A stretch of 64,000 bases of DNA from Rhinopithecus roxellana (lineage: Eukaryota > Chordata > Mammalia > Primates > Cercopithecidae): the NCBI RefSeq assembly GCF_007565055.1, contig NC_044558.1, forward strand, positions 79,075,444-79,139,443, written 5' to 3'. Both the position numbers and the translations under genes were made by a program. Shown in pieces: positions 23,045-34,982 of this stretch. The first letter of the stretch is position 1. Each line of letters starts with the position of its first letter. The notes under the pieces are model-generated. The model had not been told where the DNA came from. It did no database searches and saw nothing but the letters and a program-made list of their open reading frames with translations.

Positions 23045-23520
23045 TTTCCTGTGTACAAACAAAGTAGTTTAAATAGAACTCTTTGATTGCTCACAATTTT
23101 GTAGGTTGGGAATTTGGTCTAGCTTCAGCTGAGATGGGTTCACTCATGTATTTACAGTCACTGGGGGTTTAGAAGTGTCGTTATGTGTCAGGCAGTAGGT
23201 ACTGGCTCCAGGCAGAGGTTGATAGGGGATCACAGGAAATGTGTCCATCACCCAACAGGTGAGCTGAAGCCTGTTCAGGGGTGGCCTATCACAGGTTTCC
23301 CAAGAGCAGCAAGAGAGGGCAGGCTTCAAAAAGGAAGCACTTTTTTAACTCCATTTAAGTGACATTTACTAAATTTACTATCGACTAACTCTATTCCCAG
23401 TTCCAACTTGAGACTGGAGATGTGAATGAATAGATTTCCCCTTTGGTTAGAAGGAAGGGGAAAATCATTTGCAAAGGAGTGTGACTAAGTGAGGGTAAAA
23501 GTTTGTGGCCACTTTTGAAG
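23045..23520 (-). mobile_element. Ancient LTR-like repeat
   Basis: GCTCACAATTTTGTAGGTTGG, TTTGGTCTAGCTTCAGCTGA, TGGGTTCACTCATG and GCAAAGGAGTGTGACTAAG follow in order a common old mammalian repeat with MLT1-like ends. Family not assigned. Confidence 0.4.
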
Positions 23521-23654
23521 CCTAATTCCATGGGTTTCTACTCTACGCCCAGCACTGGCTAATTTGGTGACAAAGCATCCTGCCCCAACAAAACAGCAGA
23601 CTGGACCAGTTTTTGTTGTTGGTGGTGGTGGGTTTTTTGTTTATTTGTTTGTTT

Positions 23655-23985
23655 GTTTATTTCATTGAAATAGAATTTTTTTTTTTACAGCAGTTTTAGG
23701 CTCAGTGCAAAATTTAGATGAAGGTACACAGATTTCTTTAATACTCCCTGCCCCCACACATGCACAGCCTTCCCCGCTATCAACATCCACACCAGGGTAG
23801 TACACTTGTTACAGTGAATGAACCTATAGTAAGACATCACTGTCACCCAAAGTCCACTGTTGATATATTAGGGTTCACTCTTGATGCTGTACATTGTGGG
23901 TTGGGACAAATGTAGAGTGCCATGTATATAGCATGATAGTGCCACACATTGTGGTTTCACTGACCTAAACACCCTTTGTGCTCTC
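23655..23985 (+). mobile_element. L1M 3' UTR fragment
   Basis: Contains TTTACAGCAGTTTTAGGCTC, CTCCCTGCCCCCACACATGC, GTCACCCAAAGTCCACTGTT and TTAGGGTTCACTCTTGATGC in consensus order. Strand follows the usual reading direction. Confidence 0.75.
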
Positions 23986-24039
23986 CCAACCAACTCGATC
24001 ACTTTTTAGGGTAGGAATGGTCAAGGAGGGGATCTCTAA

Positions 24040-24345
24040 GGAAGAAACACTTAAGCTGAGACCAGAAAGATGAATAGGGGTTAGCCAGGTAAAAGAAGTT
24101 AAACAGGACAGAGGATTAAATGGTTTTCCAAGCAAAGAAAAGGGCATATCAGTGGGGGTATGGATTAGGTAAAAGCCTGATGTGTTTAAGGAAGAGGAGA
24201 AAGGCCAGCATGGCAGGTAAGGGATGAGGGACAGAGGGTGGGCATGTGGCTGGAGAGTTGGGCAGGGCTGGTGCACAGAGTAATGGTGGTGGAGAACACT
24301 GAAGGGTTTTAAGCTGGGAGCCTCAGGATCTGCGTGGTTCTTTCT
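24040..24345. mobile_element. Ancient interspersed repeat, family unknown
   Basis: CTTAAGCTGAGACCAGAAAG, GGGTTAGCCAGGTAAAAGAAG, GGGCATATCAGTGGGG, GGCCAGCATGGCAGG and GAAGGGTTTTAAGCTGGGAG match the order of a known low-divergence-of-structure mammalian repeat that I cannot name with confidence. The 103-codon minus frame 23965-24276 lies in it. Confidence 0.4.
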
Positions 24346-24699
24346 AAGAGGCCTCTGGAATGAATAGGACAGGACAGAAGTCAGAGCAGATAGACTGGCC
24401 CAGTTTCAGATGCTGTTCTTTCCCTTCTTGCACATGTTCCTCCAGGGTTGACCCTCTAGAACATCAACTATGTTGAGTCCTCCACGTCTCATGAGCAGCA
24501 GGCATGGAACAGAGACTCTGTGACCCTCAAGAGGCCTAGAGAGAAGTGGTGCTGATGTGACCTGCCCAGATGGGTGGTGCTTAAGGCAGGGCATTCCACT
24601 CTCAGAGGCAACAGAGGCAGATCTATTTCTTTTGGGGCTTCTGCAGGGTTAGGGACTGACAGAGTGGGAGCATTGCCATCTTGGACAAGCACCTCATTC

Positions 24700-25175
24700 T
24701 AAAGTTCACCTTAATAAAAAAACCACCTAAATCCAAAGGGCATCAGCCTAATGGCTAAGGTCAGAATCACCATAAACCACAAATAACATCTCTGACCAGA
24801 AACATTCTAAACTGCCCCAAAAACAAAGACATGCTAGCCCCAAGATAACCCCTCTCTGACCGGGAAGATGCCAGCCCCAAAATAATCCCCCTCCTGCCTG
24901 AAAGATGTCTGCCCTAGACAAACTCCCCTCCTCCCAGAGACATTACAACCCCACCATAAAACTTCTCCCTCACGCGGGAACATTCCAAGCTTGTAATAAG
25001 CCCCTCACCCTAAAACCAACATATACTCTAGTCTGCAAGAGAAAGCACTCCTGACTGAAATTATCCAGAAGCCCCTGTCAGGTTTTATCTAAAGTAGACC
25101 TGTATTTAACTGCCAGGCCACGTTTCATGTTTATTTCCTTTTTCTTTAACTCTTACGGGGGCTTCCTCTGCCTTA
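24700..25175 (+). mobile_element. Possible ERV LTR remnant
   Basis: A C-rich A/C-biased block with loosely repeating GCCCCAA(A/G)ATAA(C/T)CCC units (24810-24990), then CTTTTTCTTTAACTCTTACGG and GGACTGGTGGAGATGG. The composition and layout resemble an LTR, but no family is assigned. Confidence 0.35.
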
Positions 25176-25179
25176 AGGA

Positions 25180-26570
25180 CTGGTGGAGATGGGGGATCCT
25201 GGGCTTTCAGGAAGCAGTTTAACTGCTCTGAACAGGCTTCAATTGTAATGCCCAGGAGATTTCCTTCTTCCTGTGGCTAAGGAGGTAGCAGAATCTCAAC
25301 TCTAAATCCTTGAAGGTATATGTTATTTTGCAGTGGTAGCAAATAGCTTGCCCAGGTTTTAAAGAATAAAAATATTCATCTTTGTTGTTATTGTCTGTTT
25401 TCTTTAAGAAAAATGGAAAACTATACATGAACATTGACATGGATAAAAACATATGGTGTGTGTTTCCAGGACTCTAAGCACAGTGACCTGGCCAGCTTGA
25501 AGTCACCCCAGCACTTAGCCCCATATGTGAACTGCAGACCTAAAGGGTGCTGCCTCCGCTGCACCACCATCCGGCCTTGCCCCATCTCCCTTCTACACCC
25601 AAGCACAAATCCATGGGAACATGGGCACGTGGCCAGGAGACACAGCCCTTATCCTCTTCAGCCAATAGGACTCTGAAAAGCATCTTAAATTAAGTGATTT
25701 ATGAATACACCAAGAAAGTAAAGGACCTGAAAGAAGTTTCTAATTAGAATGGTAAAATAATGTATTATCCACATTAGGGCATTTCTAAGAGTGACAGGAG
25801 AGTGCTATAAATAATCAGCTGGCACAACAGGCATAAACAGAGCCTGCATTACAGGTGAGTGATAGATGAACAATTCAGTTACCTAGTGACAGATATTTTT
25901 GTTTACAAGAATGATTTCATGCTCATTTAAATAGTGCTATATTGCACCGGATATTATCTCTAATTTCCAAACTCATTTTTCTTAACTTAGAGACATCACT
26001 ATTAATAATACGGAAAAAACAGATGTTGCATTGATAATAAAATAAAAAGTAATATAAATCACATAGAAGCATGAAATTATTTGCAGAAAATACATTTTCC
26101 CCCACGAAGTAGCTTTTCTGACGGTTTAAGAAAGCAAAGTTGACAGGAAAGTCACATGGGAGCCAGGGCTTAGAGCATTTGCAGCCGCTTCTTTTGTTCT
26201 GTGATGCATCATCTTTCCTGTTTGACTTCCTTCTTGCTTGCAATTTTGCAGTTTGAAGAAAGTTTTTTCCATAACTTGAATGAGTTGTACTTAGTTGATT
26301 TCCGAAATTGCATCATTTTTGAATAGGGGAATAGAGCCTAGTGGTAGCCACGTTGCGAGTGTGTGAAAATGACTGGGTAAGGAGAGGGAGTTCTTACGCA
26401 ATGAAATCCTATTAACTCATTTCCAACTCTCCTCGTTCTATTGGACCATGTCTTGGAGAGCCGTCTCTTAACTCTGCCCAAGCAATCATGACGCAGCTAT
26501 CCAGAAACAAGGGTCATTCTTAACCTATATTTATAAATCAAACCTTGAAGCACAACGACTCACTTTATTC
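25180..26570. other. Non-repeat stretch
   Basis: No repeat family recognised. Frames at 25421-25676 on both strands overlap; 25923-26243 (minus, 106 codons) has no domain. Confidence 0.45.
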
Positions 26571-26574
26571 CAAT

Positions 26575-26957
26575 AATCATTGGTCTTGATTTGCATTTCC
26601 CTAAGGACTAAAGATGTTGAACATTCTTTACCATGCTCATTGGTCATTTTGTTTGGAGCAATATCTGTTCAAGTCTTTTGTCTGCTTTTTAATTGTGCTG
26701 TCTTATTGAGTAGTAAAAATTTTTTGTTTGCTTTTAAATATATTTTTATGCTAAGATACAGAACTCAGACACCAAATATCACATATTTATGATTCATTTA
26801 TATGAAACATCCAGAATAGGTATATCTACAGAGAAAAAAAGGCAGATTCCTAATTATCAGGGCTGTGGGGAGAGGTTATTCGCAAGTAGCTGCTTGTTGG
26901 GGAGTGGCTGTTAACAGGGTTTCCTTTTGGACGATGCACTTTCTTCTTTTTCTTTTC

Positions 26958-27006
<49 letters not shown>

Positions 27007-27365
27007 AGACAGAGTCTCACTCTTGCATCCAGCCTGAAATGCAGTGGCACGATCTCAGCTCACTGCAACCTTTGCCTCCCAGGTTCAAGCAATTCTCCTG
27101 CCTCAGCCTGCCACGTAGCTGGGATTACAGGTGCACATCACCATGCCTGGCTAATTTTTGCATTTTTAGTAGAGATGGGGTTTCACCATGTTGGCCAGGC
27201 TGGTCTCAAACTCCTAACCTCAGGTAATTCACTCACCTCAGCCTCCCAAAGTGATGGGATTACAGGCGTGAGCCACCATGCCCAGCTGGGTGATGAAAAT
27301 ATTTTGGAACTAGATAGAGGTGGTAATTTTACAACACTGTGAATTTACCAATTAAAAAAATCACT
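26575..27365 (+). mobile_element. L1M tail with 5' inversion, split by Alu
   Basis: 26575-26720 is antisense L1 (TTGATTTGCATTTCCCTAAGG, CTTTTGTCTGCTTTTTAATTG). From about 26760 the orientation flips to sense L1M tail (GATTCATTTATATGAAACATCC, AGGGCTGTGGGGAGAGGTTA), is interrupted by an antisense Alu, and resumes at 27288 (TGATGAAAATATTTTGGAACT, CTGTGAATTTACCAATTAAA). Confidence 0.75.
26965..27287 (-). mobile_element. AluS-type SINE, antisense, long T run
   Basis: An uninterrupted run of 41 T (26965-27005) is the antisense poly(A) tail, followed by complete Alu arms. Inserted in the L1M tail. Frames 26850-27342 are derived from it; the poly-Lys frame is an artefact of the T run. Confidence 0.96.
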
Positions 27366-27489
27366 GACCCTGGATAATGCTGGATTAATGAGATGGAGAT
27401 ATTTCAAATAAGAGAATATCTGCAAGTATCACATATTAATGTTAAAAAAACACAATAATAATAATGTGTCCACCATGTATCTCTTGACC

Positions 27490-27770
27490 TGTGTCACTGT
27501 GTTTGCCATTACTGTATGGTTGTGATAGGGATGGTCAATTGTTCCCAAAAATACTTTCACCTTCTTTATTTTGTAATAGAACACGTGTTTTAAACCAGAT
27601 GACCAGGATAAAGACTATTTTTCTGGATACTTTGCAATTAATTAAGTGTGGTCATGTGACTGAGTTGTGGCCACTTGGGTGTACACTAAATGAAGTGTAT
27701 ATTATCTGGGATGTGCATTGAAAAGGAAGGGGCAGGGCCTACTCTTCCCCATGCCCCCCTCTGCTGCAAT
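27490..27770. mobile_element. Ancient interspersed repeat remnant
   Basis: GTGGTCATGTGACTGAGTTGTGGCCACTTGG and AGGGCCTACTCTTCC resemble the same old family as the copy at 51590-52015. Very diverged. Confidence 0.35.
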
Positions 27771-28034
27771 AATCAAACATCTTAAACCTGTGGCATCACA
27801 GCATCCACCTAGGCATGGCTGAGTAACAAAACAGCAAGTGTCTGGGCCTCTGATGTCTGAGAAAGACAGCCATTAAACAGTCTTTGGTAAAGTGCATATT
27901 GAACTTGTTTAAATCTGTAACTTCATTAAGACATCAGTAGTAAGACCCAAACAAACCAGAAAAAAACAAATGCTATTCCAGACCTCAAGAAGTTTAAAGT
28001 ATAAAAATAACAGCTATCCTTTGTGGAACCATTT

Positions 28035-28210
28035 TTGTGTGTCTGTCCCTCCCTCTGATGACGTGCATCTCATGTATCATCTCATTTTACCTTCACTACA
28101 ACTCTAGGATGTAGGTATTATTACTCCAATTTACAGAAGAGAGAACTGTGGTTTGAAAGATGTTATATTTCTTTTTCCAGGTAATAAGCAGGTCCAGGAT
28201 TCAAACTAGA
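28035..28210 (-). mobile_element. MIR SINE
   Basis: Antisense MIR: AGGTATTATTACTCCAATTTACAGAAGAG, AGAACTGTGGTTTGAAAGATG, GTAATAAGCAGGTCCAGGATTCAAAC. Confidence 0.85.
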
Positions 28211-28939
28211 GGAGGGTAAGTGGAAGGGTGTTATGAATGATTAGACTAGTCTTCCATGAGTAAGGAGAAGTGGAATGGCAACATTGAGGATGGGTATTTA
28301 TAAGAGGAGCCACTACAGAGGACGATCCCTGAGAACGTATGACAACTTCACATGTGTAATATATGCAGTGCTTTTCTGAAGTGCCCCTACCTGTCCATTT
28401 CCTAACGGATACCACGTTTCCAGGAGCTCAGTCACCTAAGTAAGAATCATGCCAGGGAAGACAGGTGTCAGTTCACTGCTGATAAAGTTGCAAAGTCTGG
28501 AAGCCAAAAACCTGAATTGCAGAGCGTATTGGTAGTGACATCAGAATCAGAACACAGATTGTCCAGGGGTAGCTAATTATTTGGGGCGGATAGAAACATG
28601 GTAGAGTTTTGGAAGCCTTTAGACATAAATTGCCTGTGAAAAGCAGGATCTCAGTCTCACAGGCAAAAGAAGCTCAAACACTGAGTTGCTTGCAGAGAGC
28701 TCAAGACCAAACAATATTCCTGGAAAATACCCGCGCATCTTTCCCTCTTCTCCACCTGGCCTCAATTGCAGACAGGCAGCATTGTTGCTCTCTTCTTGTA
28801 CTTGGGGAAATTCAGGCCTAGAGAGTTGGAGGCATCTAACCCAAGGTCCATGTGACAGTTTGTCAGGCCAGGTCTCACGAACGCAGGCCTCTATCAAAAT
28901 GGTTTCAGCACGGACTGAGTGGTTAAGTTAAATATTAAA
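28211..28939. other. Non-repeat stretch
   Basis: Two frames of 81-92 codons on opposite strands (28619-28931) overlap. No domain, acceptor or donor supports an exon. Confidence 0.45.
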
Positions 28940-29511
28940 AGCTGAAAGAAGCAGTGTCCTTATACAAGGGCTGGAATGTAACAAAAGCCCCCCAAGAGTT
29001 TTGCCTACGTCTTTTCCGGGCCTTGAAGCATGACAAGATAATGAAAGAATTCTTAACAGGACCTGCTTAGGATTAAACAAGTTTTATTGGGGGTCTGAAG
29101 AAACTCCCCAGGTCTCCACAAACAAGCTTTAAGGAACTCCCCAAACCTCTATGACTTAGCAGGAGACAAGATAAGGGTAATCACCCCAGCACCTGGACCC
29201 ATTTAGAATAAGTATAATTAACGGAGGCTCCAGAGGAAGGTCTTCAAGACTCAGATCTTAGTTACAGATTAAAAGAAGTGAATCACCTATGTCTTTAGAT
29301 GAATGCACACTTACACATAGACATATAACTTAGAAGGTATATAAGCTCTGGGAAACTTTGCAATTTTGAGTTTGTCTGGTAATATTTTCCTGGACTTCTC
29401 CCTGGAACCAGTTACAGAAATAAAAACTCTCTTCCTCCTCAGTTCATCTGCATCTCGTTATTGCGCAGCGAGAAATAGCAGCCCGACCCTCAGTTTGGTC
29501 CAGGAACAACA
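28940..29511 (+). mobile_element. ERV LTR (ERV1-like)
   Basis: LTR layout is visible: a TATA-like GGTATATAAGCTCTGG at 29334-29349, then AATAAA within GAAATAAAAACTCTCTTCC about 75 bp downstream, and a terminal region with CAGCCCGACCCTCAG. Edges are approximate and no target duplication was found. Family not assigned. Confidence 0.55.
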
Positions 29512-29696
29512 GAGGTTGCACAAAAATACAAGGATCCTTACTCCTGTTTCAAGTAAAGTGGCTTTATCCCTCTCCACCATGAAGACTGGATTTGCTCCTG
29601 TATGGGGGTTATTCTTTGGACACACACTCTCTTCCAATCCAGCTGGCAGAGCCCATTCTTTCTTTACTGTGACAGGAGGCAGGAAAGGACATTTTC

Positions 29697-29995
29697 TTTT
29701 TTTTTTTTTTGAGACGGAGTCTTGCTCTGCCGCCCAGGCTGGAGTGCAGTGGCCGGCTCTCAGCTCACTACAAGCTCCGCCTCCCGGGTTCACACCATTC
29801 TCCTGTCTCAGCCTCCCGAGTAGCTGGGACTACAGGCGCCCGCCTCGTCGCCCGGCTAGTTTTTTGTATATTTTTTTAGTAGAGACGGGGTTTCACCGTA
29901 TTAGCCAGGATGGTCTCGATTTCCTGACCTCATGATCCGCCCCTCTCGGCCTCCCAAAGTGCTGGGATTACAGGCTTGAGCCACCGCGCCCGGCC
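29697..29995 (-). mobile_element. Young AluY, Old World monkey type, antisense
   Basis: Ends CAGGCTTGAGCCACCGCGCCCGG (head AAGCC variant) and carries the GCGACGAGGCGGGCGCC-type linker. Exact 11-bp target duplication AGGACATTTTC at 29686-29696 and 29996-30006. The 189-codon plus frame 29366-29935 runs from the LTR into this Alu and is an artefact. Confidence 0.97.
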
Positions 29996-30006
29996 AGGAC
30001 ATTTTC

Positions 30007-30535
30007 AACTAAGATAAGCAACTGTGCTTCAAGTAGTCAATTGTTCCGTTGCCTTAACAACATGGGGCTCTTGAGTGGGATTTATATGCGTGGGCTGCTC
30101 AACTTTTCAAAAATCAAGTGAACAAAGGGATTCTAGAATGGCTAAGGCTGGCAGCTTCCTTGGCTGTAAGCTCTTGTATATTCAGCAGGATGAACAATGA
30201 GAGCAAAAAATCCACATGTATTGGCTGGAAAGCAAGCCTCTGAAACTATTTTGAGCACTGTTGGAATTGTTTAAAATGGTGCATTCTAGGAATTTCTAGA
30301 TCTAGGATTTCCTGAAAAAGATGACGATTTGGGATCTGCTGAGAGCAGTGAGGAGTGATAACAGGTGGTAGAATGAGCATGAAAACACATAGACATGGAA
30401 AAGAAGCACTCGAAGCACTTATTAACTTAGTGAGAGATGAAATTTAGGAAAACAGAGACAGAGATCACCGCTGGGCACAGCAAAGGGCATGACAAAGTCA
30501 CCAAGGTCCAGAGTTCACAGCAATGGCTGTGAGCT
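30007..30535. other. Non-repeat stretch
   Basis: Nothing recognised between the Alu and the minisatellite. Confidence 0.5.
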
Positions 30536-30539
30536 ACAC

Positions 30540-31385
30540 GTGCACACACACATACGCACAGGCACACGCACAGGCACACACAGGCACACCCAGAGGCACA
30601 CACACAGGTGCACACACATGCCCACACACAAGCACATGCACAGGCACACAAACATGCACACGCACAGGCATGCACACATGCACACACAGAGGCACACTCA
30701 CAGGTACATGCACATGCACACAGAGGCATACACACAGGCACACACACAAGCACATGCACAGGCATGTGCAGATGCACACACACAGGCACACACACAGGTA
30801 CATGAACACACACATGCACGCACACAGGCACACACACAGGTACACACACAAGCACACACAGAAGCACACGCACAGGTGCACACACATACACACACAGAAG
30901 CACACAGAGGCACAGGCACATGCACACACACAAGCACACACACAGGCACACGCACACGCACATGCACAGACACACACAGGAACATACATGTGCACACACG
31001 AAGGCACACAGGCACACACACATGCACACACAGAGGCACACACACAGGCACACACACAAGCACATGCACAGGCACACACGCAGGCACACACACAAGCACA
31101 CACACATGCACACGCACAGGCACACACACAGGCACACACAGGTACATGCACATGCACACACACAGGCACACACACAAGCACAAACAGGCACACACACATG
31201 CACACACACAGGCACACCCAGAGGCACATACACAGGTACACGCACAGGGACATGCACATGCGCATGCACCGACACACACAGGCACACGGAGGCACACACA
31301 GGTGCACACACAGGCACACACATTCACACACAGAGGTACACACGCAGGCACATGCACACAGAGGCACACATCTATACACTCACGT
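30540..31385. repeat. CA/GGCA minisatellite, about 850 bp
   Basis: Imperfect array of 10- to 14-bp units built as (CA)n followed by GGCA, with variants AAGCA, ATGCA and AGGTA. Nearly all bases on the plus strand are A, C or G, so every frame on both strands is open: this creates seven overlapping frames (up to 323 codons on plus, 298 on minus) made almost only of His, Thr, Gln or of Cys, Val, Leu. None is a gene. Confidence 0.97.
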
Positions 31386-31592
31386 ACTTGCTTTACTCTG
31401 CTTAAACTGATTTTTGGTCCTATCCCATTTATAAGGATGAAAAGGGGGTTTAATGCTTAAAAAGACTTGAGCTTTGGTCGTGTAATAGGAACCATGCATT
31501 TTCAATAATGCCGGATGCATGCTATTTTCTAGTATCATCTGACAACAGCAAAAGTTTTGCTCTTTTAATAATTACGGCACTTTGGATCAACA

Positions 31593-31594
<2 letters not shown>

Positions 31595-31657
<63 letters not shown>

Positions 31658-31660
31658 ACT
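31595..31660 (+). repeat. (CT)n microsatellite
   Basis: Perfect CT units to 31634, then CTGTCTCT-type imperfect units. It directly abuts the MSTA-like LTR. Confidence 0.96.
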
Positions 31661-31665
31661 CCCTC

Positions 31666-32036
31666 TGATAGGGTTTGGCTGTGTCCCCACCCAAATCTCA
31701 CCTTGAATTATAGCTCCCATAATTCCCACGTGTTGTGGGTGGGACCCGGTGGGAGATAATTGAAACATGGGCGTGGTTTCCCTCATACTGCTCTCGTGAT
31801 AGTGAAAAAGCCTGGCGAGAGCTGATGGTTTTATAAGGGGAAACCATTATAAAATGTTTGTTTGGCTGTCTGACTCTGTCTTGCCACAGCCATGTAAGAA
31901 GTGCCTTTCGCTTTCCACCATGACTGTGAGACCTCCCCAGCCACATGGAACTGTGAATCCATTAAACCTCTTTTACTTTATAAATTACCCAGTTTCTGGT
32001 ATGTCTTTAGCAGCAGCGTGAAAACAGACTAATACA
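31666..32036 (+). mobile_element. MSTA-like MaLR solo LTR
   Basis: TGATAGGGTTTGGCTGTGTCC at the start, CCCATAATTCCCACGTGTTG, GACCTCCCCAGCCACATGGA and ATTAAACCTCTTTTACTTTA inside, AACAGACTAATACA at the end. Perfect 5-bp target duplication CCCTC at 31661-31665 and 32037-32041. Full-length solo LTR. Confidence 0.95.
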
Positions 32037-32041
32037 CCCTC

Positions 32042-33605
32042 TCCCTTTTCCATTTTCTTTTCCATTCACCTTGTCGGTGGCTGTCATGAAGAAAGACATT
32101 CAGTTGGACTCACCCACGCCTTTTAGCCTGCTCAAGAAGTCACAAATAAAACCCAGGCTGAGGCAGCAAACACTAAAAGGGAAACATTCCATGCTTCCTG
32201 AGGGCAGGCTTTGTGGGACAAAGATGGACCCGTCCCCCTAGGGACTGCAAGTAAACCCAATGTGCCAAGAGACTTAAACCCACAGGTCGCGCTGGGTGAA
32301 TTATTTTGGAGCAGATTCCACCCATCGTGGCACTGGGGTCACCCCGGCGTCCCTCCAGTTTAGAGAAAGACGTGTTTAGAATATCCTTAAAGGTGCTGAT
32401 GGCATTAAGGGTCTAAAGATATTTCAGAACAACTTTATAAATTCAAACACACACAAAAACGAAACAAAACAAAACAGAAAGCGTCTAGGAATAGAAGCAA
32501 CAGAGAGGAATTGGAATTTTACCAAAAAGATTGTCTGTGGTAGAGACACCCATCTAGAAGGTAAATCCCAGACACTTTTTTAAGAACAAGATCAGTATTA
32601 ACTTCATGGAAACTTCAAAAGAAAATTCAGCCTGGGGGACAGAGGCATATCAAAGTTTAAATCCAATAGACTTGTGTAATCACAAGCTACAGGCAGTTGC
32701 GGGATAGGGAGAGACCCACTATCGCAATTGTTAAAATATTGTGGAATTTATTGCAACATGCCCTGCTGCTACTAAAAACTAGAAGAATGAAGAGAAAAGC
32801 TGGAAGGTTTTATATAGCGGTCTTAAAAATCCATCTAAAAAAAATGAAAATTTTAGCCAAACATCCAGATGGTTGCTCCCAATTTACCATTCCAGCTCGA
32901 GAATATTTACAAATGCCCAGATGTTCGACCCTTGAAACACTGCCAGCTCTGGTTTCCTCCGCCTTCGGCGGATTACTCATCTCATACTCTACTCAAGTCC
33001 TTAGAGTGGTGGCAATTAATCTCTTTGTGTGAGATCTCGTGAGCTCAGTCATCTGAGCTTAACCCTCGTTTTTCAGGGAACAAGATAGCAATCACTGTAA
33101 ATTGAAGATAAAATTTGAGTTTCTAAGAAAGTACAAAAGGCAACTTTTAGGAAAATAAAAGTGAGGTTATAGCTTTAGAGAAAGGGTGAAGTTGTTAGAC
33201 TGAAACAATATGTGTCTTTAGAAAATGCAAATAGAGGATTATAATTTTAAAAGATGGCTGATTTATCATCCACAAAGGTGATTTCATCATATTTAGAGTA
33301 CCATTTCCCCTTTTTGTTCTCTCTTTCTCTTTTCTTCTCTCTCACATAGACCAAACACTGCAAAGCAGAGAAAGGGAGGGGTAGAAACTTTCCCTGTAAT
33401 GTTTCCTTTCAACTTGTCCAACACGTTTTGAGCTTATTTAGTGTAAAACTTGTAAAACATACCAAAAACCTATGATTTGGCAGATGTATCATTTTCCACG
33501 AGTTGAGTGAGTGAGTGTTTAACATAGTTACTGAGCTAGTATTGCAAAGAGGATTGAAGTCTACAGAAATCATTTGAATTGGAGAGGTAAAAGGATCCCC
33601 TTATT
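32042..33605. other. Non-repeat stretch
   Basis: The longest repeat-poor block in the middle of the window. The 111-codon plus frame 32697-33032 has no recognisable domain. GGAATTTATTGCAACATGCC and neighbours are not a known repeat to me. A candidate place for conserved non-coding sequence, but I cannot test that. Confidence 0.4.
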
Positions 33606-33615
33606 AGAAATTAGG

Positions 33616-33924
33616 GGCCGGGCGCGGTGGCTGAAGCCTGTAATCCCAGCACTTTGGGAGGCCGAGACGGGCGGATCACGAGGTCAGGAGACTGAGACCA
33701 TCCTGGCTAACACGGTGAAACCCCGTCTCTACTAAAAATACAAAAAAAACTAGCCGGGCGAGGTGGCGGCGCCTGTAGTCCCAGCTACTCGGGAGGCTGA
33801 GGCAGGAGAATGGCGGGAACCCGGGAGGCGGAGCTTGCACTGAGCTGAGATCTGGCCACAGCACTCCAGCCTGGGTGACAGAGCGAGGCTCCGTCTCAAA
33901 AAAAATAAAAATAAAAAATAAAAA
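33616..33924 (+). mobile_element. Young AluY, Old World monkey type
   Basis: Head GGCCGGGCGCGGTGGCTGAAGCC, middle CTAGCCGGGCGAGGTGGCGG, right arm GATCTGGCCACAGCACTCC. A-rich tail with AAAAATAAAAAT units. Target duplication AGAAATTAG at 33606-33614 and 33925-33933. Confidence 0.97.
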
Positions 33925-34136
33925 AGAAATTAGAGGCCATGTAGAGAGAAGAAAATAATAAAGCAGAGATGAAGACCTAGGGATATAATCAAAATATATT
34001 ACGATGTAGAAACCACTTTAAAAACAAAATAACTTAAAAGAGGAGAAAATGCTTATCTCTGAGTAGAGAAATGTGAGTGTGATGGCTGCTTTTATGTGTC
34101 AACTTGGTTGGGCCATAAGATGCCCAGATATCAGGC

Positions 34137-34531
34137 TGATATGGTTTGGATCTGTGTCTCCACCCAGATCTGATGTTGAATTACTATTCCCAATGTGGGA
34201 GGTGACTGGCTTATGGGAGTGAATAGAGTCTTCATGAATGGTTTAGCACCATCCCCCATTGGTACTGTCCAGTGAGTGACTTCTCACCAGATTTGGTTGT
34301 TTCAAAGTGTGTGGCACCTCCCCCATCTCACTCTTCCTCCCACTCTGCTCATGTAAGATGTCCCTGCTTCCCCTTTGCCTTCACCATGATTAAAAGTGTC
34401 TTGAGGCCTCCCCAGAAGCTGCCATGCTTCCTGTACAACCTGTGGAACTGTGAGACAATTAAACCACTTTTCTTTATAAATAACCCAGTCTCAGATATTT
34501 CTTTACAACAGTGCGAGAATGGACTAATGCA
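34137..34531 (+). mobile_element. MST-type MaLR LTR
   Basis: TGATATGGTTTGGATCTG at the start, GAGGCCTCCCCAGAAGC and AATTAAACCACTTTTC inside, GGACTAATGCA at the end. No clear 5-bp target duplication. Inserted in an older LTR. The 87-codon frame 34272-34535 is inside it. Confidence 0.88.
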
Positions 34532-34855
34532 TTAGTTAAGCATTATTCTTCGTGTGTTGGTGAGGGTGTTTCTAGAAGAAACTAGAATGTGAATTGGTGA
34601 ACTAAGTAGACATTCTCCTCATGGTAGGTGGACATGGTCCAATACACGGAGGGCCTACATTGGAAAAAAGGCAGAGGGAAATTGAATTAACTTCACCCGA
34701 TGCTTAAGGTGGGGCATTAATCTTCTGCCCTCTATGCTCCTGGTTCCCAGACCTCCAGACTCAGACTTCAATCTACACAATCGGCTTCTGGCTCTCAGGG
34801 ATTCAAACTATACCCCCAGCTTTCTTGGGTCTCCAGCTTGCAAAGGGCAGATTGT

Positions 34856-34935
34856 ACACACACACACACGCACACACACACACACACGCACACACACACA
34901 CGCGCACACACAAACGCGCGCGCACACACACACAC
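34856..34935 (+). repeat. (CA)n array with CG variants
   Basis: About 80 bp of CA with interspersed CACG and GCGCGC units. The short His/Thr and Cys/Val frames 34734-34977 come from it. Confidence 0.96.
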
Positions 34936-34982
34936 CCTATTGGTTCTGCTTCTGTAGAGAACCATGACTAATACCATGTGAA

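Larger units (their letters stand above)
34077..34982 (+). mobile_element. Old LTR split by a MaLR LTR
   Basis: The start GATGGCTGCTTTTATGTGTC and AACTTGGTTGGGCCATAAGATGC (34081-34130), and after the inserted MaLR LTR, GAGGGTGTTTCTAGAAGAAACT, then GGCTTCTGGCTCTCAGGG, GGGTCTCCAGCTTGCAAAGG and TAGAGAACCATGACTAATACC are one element of the same family as 1044-1586. A CA array has grown near its 3' end. Confidence 0.65.

Noticed and set aside
29366..29935. 189-codon plus-strand frame
   Set aside because: Begins in an ERV LTR and ends in an antisense Alu.
30540..31385. CRISPR-like spaced repeats
   Set aside because: Units have no constant repeat or unique spacers and the genome is a primate nucleus.
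30427..31460. Very long open frames (up to 323 codons plus strand, 298 minus strand)
   Set aside because: They lie in the CA/GGCA minisatellite and translate as His/Thr/Gln or Cys/Val/Leu strings in every frame.
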